A stretch of DNA of 64,000 bases from Microplitis mediator (taxonomy: Eukaryota; Arthropoda; Insecta; Hymenoptera; Braconidae): contig NC_079978.1 of assembly GCF_029852145.1 (NCBI RefSeq), positions 8,804,001 to 8,868,000 of the forward strand. Direction: 5' to 3'. Within the stretch, counting starts at the first letter, position 1, and each line of letters opens with the position of its first letter. The position numbers and the translations under genes are program-made. Shown in pieces: positions 60,221-64,000 of this stretch. The notes beneath the pieces are model-generated. The model was not told the DNA's origin. It searched no databases and saw only the letters and a list, made by a program, of their open reading frames with translations.

Positions 60221-63200
60221 TCCTGATTTGAAAATAAAATAGTTTTATTTTTTATTGTTATTAGATATATTGACTGGACAATTTCCTCAAGGATAACTGG
60301 GGGTGAAGTGTAAAGGCACCGACGTATATATAGTTAGGTGATGATGAACCGCAAGCGTGCAAATCCAATCTTCGACTCTTTGTACAACCGTTCACAGCCG
60401 TCTTACATGTTCTGTACATGTAAACTCCATGAGCTTTATGATCGCTGTAAATATTTCTTTTGGATAACTTGCGGCCGATCAACACACGCAAACTAATCAC
60501 CGCGCATTCCTTCATAAATGTGTTATACAAAAAAAATATTTCAAGCATCCTTCAGACATGAAAGTCAAAGTTCAAGAACTACAATCCATGTATTTATTTA
60601 CATAGAGTTACTACAATATATTATTGTAACTAGTGAAATACAGTACTCTAAAAACAAAAAGTAATTTTGGTTAAAAAAAAAAAAAAACAAGTAAACAGTC
60701 GAATTTAACGTTAATAAATAAACGTTTTATTTGAATTGAATATTGACAAGTTGTTTTATTGTTGCAAAAAAAAAACAAATATATATATGTGCATATGTAT
60801 AATGTAACGATCGTGAGAAAGAATTGAGGTTACACAACCGATCGTATCCTGCGTGTTGAAGAATGTGTGCTTTGCACTTGAAAATTTGCTGACCCGACAA
60901 GCACATTATTGGACTTCAAAAAGGCATGTACGCGTAACTCTCTGGTCTCTTCATTTAATTGTATACAGTGCTGCGTTGGCGCAAGTGAGTATACGCGAGA
61001 AACATGAGTGTCGAGAGGGTCGTCATTAACATATATGTACTTTGCTCTGATCAATATGTAATTACATAATGTGACTAATTCTTGATGTACACATTTAGGA
61101 CAAATTTAACATTTGCTAAAAGCTTTGCTGTACTTTAGAAAAATTTAAAAACATTTAGATTTATCATTATGTTTTTTCTTCTTTTTAATCATCCGTCATC
61201 ATTTTTTAGACTGACACTATCTAATTTATTATAAATAAAAAATTATAAAAAAAATACTAACAGTTAGAAGGAAGATAGAGTTGAGAGAGTTATGGTTTAG
61301 TTTATTGTGTATATGCACATACATATGTGGTATAATATACGTATGTATAAAGTGAGGAATGGAAACAAGATTTAAAAGGGTAAAAAAAAAATAAATGAAC
61401 AAGAGAATTTAACGCCATAGCTATATGCGTGAAAAATGGTAGAGTGCGTATATTTTAATGGCGAAATTCATATATACGTATATTATATATTTTTCTCAAG
61501 TATATTTATAGAGAAGATTAAGGATTTTACGACACTCAACACTCTTTGTTAATTTCTTCCCAATCTATTTGCTTATTTTTGTTTTTCTTTTAATTATTAA
61601 TCTAGTAATTGGATTCCACTTTACGGAAGTTATTCATCTGTAAGTTGTTAAATATTTTTTTTGTAAGAAAAATTTTATTTAATTGATAATTTTTTTTAGT
61701 TTTAGTACAATATGATATCAATATATCAATTTTTTTTTTTTTAAACTGCATATTAATAAATAGTCAGCTCGTTATTGAAATAAAATCTATAAACTTTTCG
61801 ATTCAAAGCAGCAGAATCTTATTGTATGTTATATACTCGACAATGAAACTTATTTCATTCTCAACAATTTTTCATTGTTTGAGGATTTTATATGAAAGAT
61901 TTTTGATATTGAAATATACGAATTATTCGTATTTCTCATTATTATTCATATAAATTAAAATAAATATCGTTAACGAAAATGTTAAAAATTTTAAATAAAA
62001 AATTCAATTTGCAAGCAATAAATATAATTTAATTAAATAATTAAGGATAAAAATTCACCAGAGATGTAAATGAGAGTTTAAAAAAAGTAAAGTGAGTCGA
62101 ATAAAAAATAATGTTATTATCATTATAAGATTATTAAGTGAAAAAAATGATGGTTATACTAGCATTTTGTCAAAATACGAGGCATCGCCCCCAGGAATTA
62201 TGAGAATTCTTGAGTGGTCCCGACTATAACGATTAGTGTAAAGAACCTTGGGCCTCCCTGAAGTTATAAAACTCAACAGCATCGCAGTATAATGTTATAT
62301 GTATGTATAGATAGGAAGGAATATATAGATAGAAGTAGACAAGAATGTAAACTTGTAGATGTAGACTATGGCAAAGGAATGGAAACATGCCGAGTGCTCT
62401 ATACTTTTTTATAGGATTATCTATACAGTAAGACAGAGAAAAAGTGTAACCTCACATGCCTTCAGCATAGTAGTCAGGATATACTACTACACCAGGATGA
62501 TCGTAAAGGACGTTTGAAATTAGTCGGATCGTTTGAAACGATAGAAGCCTCTTATCCTCTTAGAAGGATTTTTTTACTCTCACGTCATATCTACTTTGCT
62601 CCTCGTTCACTCTTCCTACACCATTACCACCTATCTTTCTCCTTCCCTCTATTTTATTTTAAACTTCAGCTTTAACTAGTGGTTTCTCCTGCATCTCCCT
62701 TTCAAGAGGATCACCAGATAATACCGTACAACAATCAACTGTGGTAGCTGTGGTGGCTTTCATGGATCCTTGACACTCTATACCTCTATAGCTTCTCACT
62801 TTTTTTTGATATTTTAAAATTTTTTTTTTAAATTATAAAATGTACATTTTTATTCACACTATTTTATTTTATATTAACACTTATTTTATTATCATGTTAA
62901 AATTACTTTTCATTTTATGCTGTAATTAAATATATTATAATTAATTTTTTTTTTAATTAATTAAAAAAATAAATTTTCTAGTCCTTTATTTATCTTGTGT
63001 AATTTATGTTAAGCAAATATGTGAAATAAAAACTCATGGTATTAAGAATTTAAAACAATGGTAAGTTAAAGGGCATTACTATAATATTAAGATAAAAAAA
63101 AAAGTTTATTATGCAAATGTCGATTTCACTTTAAGTATACTTTATTTCATTTTGAATGTTTATATATAACCAGACTGAGAAATGTCAGAGATGACGATGT

Positions 63201-64000
63201 GGTTTAAATTCAAATGTACCAATATATGTATATGGATTATGTATATACATGATATATGCATATATAGATATATATATCAAATAAACAAACTGATTGAACC
63301 TTTGGGTATACGATATCCTGTGTCTCAGTATGTACATATTTACATTATGTCATCAAGTTTACTTGTATGCGCATTTACATTGGTGAACGAGTGATATTAT
63401 ACTAGAGACAGTGTCATTTTATGTCTAGTAATTTAATTGGTGATCGTATATATAGATACGAGCTATATCTCTTCAGTTTATTCTTCAATGAAATTGTTTG
63501 TAGACGTAACCATATAAATTGATACCATGATTTAATTATATTTTCTTTACGTGTTTTACTACACAAATATTTGATATTGGTTATTTTTATTATTATTAAT
63601 TAATTTAAATATTATTATACTCTAGAGAAATTTAATTAATAATCCATTAAATTGTATTTATTAAAAATCAATAAAAATATTTAGCGATTAAAATTTTTTA
63701 TAAAAAGACACTATCATCATATATAATTACATATAGTTGGTGACTAACGAGCTGAGAGATTATACACCTCGGTCTCACTCATCAAGACATTCATTTAATC
63801 CATTGAAAACGTTGATGACAACGACGACGTTCCATTCCTTAACACATTATACTCTTCTCAATTCTCTCACTCATTTCTCTTGGATCATTTGTCCGTAAGC
63901 CTTTCAAAGTTTACCACAAGTAAAGAGAACATATATCTGTAGAATGGAATGGAAGCAAGAATAAGATATAACCATTGCGCAGGCAAGAAGAATACTGAGA

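Larger units (their letters stand above)
51932..64000. other. Region without recognised genes: repeats and unassigned DNA
   Basis: Repeats are listed separately (52407-52887, 55050-55297, 56547-57053, 57320-59735, 60136-60220). Unrepeated, less AT-rich patches occur at about 52140-52330, 60260-60560, 60830-61060, 62160-62770 and 63730-63960. They could be regulatory DNA or untranslated exons, for example of papilin, but no motif decides this. The - strand frames at 60261-60548 and 60830-61054 show no recognisable domain. Confidence 0.4.

Noticed and set aside
60261..61054. Two - strand frames (95 and 74 residues) in less AT-rich DNA
   Set aside because: Considered as exons or the papilin start exon, but neither gives a signal peptide joined in the needed phase, and no domain is seen.

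Overview
This window is AT-rich nuclear DNA of an insect. Genes are split by many GT-AG introns, and the genes are all typical of animals: a TASK-type two-pore potassium channel, an HCN/CNG-family channel and the extracellular-matrix protein papilin. The base composition, the intron style and the HCN-like channel suggest Hymenoptera, possibly a parasitoid wasp; that is an inference, not a demonstrated assignment. Exon borders were worked out by hand from splice sites, reading phase and domain continuity. All three main gene models keep an open frame across every junction.

Layout. Positions 1-2086 (+) hold the last four exons of the TASK-type channel; its 5' part lies outside the window. An 800-bp element with terminal inverted repeats sits 18 bp after its stop. 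Positions 3982-4651 (+) hold a small gene I cannot name. Positions 4938-8060 (-) hold a complete 8-exon, 551-residue HCN/CNG-like channel, tail to tail with the small gene. Its pore filter and voltage sensor are degenerate, but its cyclic-nucleotide-binding domain looks normal. Positions 8061-11025 are intergenic. Positions 11026-46056 (-) hold papilin (Ppn): 31 coding exons and about 3,100 residues were traced, and only the exon with the start codon is missing. Its order is signal peptide, TSP1, Cys-rich/spacer region, six more TSP1 repeats, a Ser/Thr mucin-like region, 14 double-cysteine cassettes, 11 Kunitz domains, an antistasin-like segment, WAP, three Ig domains and PLAC. Positions 46057-64000 lie upstream of the traced papilin exons. 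They hold mostly repeats, plus one short unrecognised ORF (51713-51931, -) that may be real.

Most of the non-coding DNA is built from short non-autonomous inverted-repeat elements. Several families occur twice or more here. One set has TA duplications and CACGG/CACTG ends. Another set has ends of the CCCT(A/G)GCGGATC or CCCTRATAGCC type. There are also two copies of a long element carrying (CA)n/(GT)n, three copies of a family with a central palindrome, GC-rich islands, a tRNA-derived SINE-like unit and a 205-bp inverted repeat with apparently identical arms. Some elements are nested, which gives an insertion order. Several papilin introns consist largely of them.

The three recognised genes do not form a pathway; they look like ordinary chromosomal neighbours. 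The observations most worth following are the degenerate-pore HCN-like channel, the in-frame reading beyond the TASK stop codon, the modular papilin exons with only three Kunitz domains carrying a basic P1 residue, and the inverted-repeat elements.
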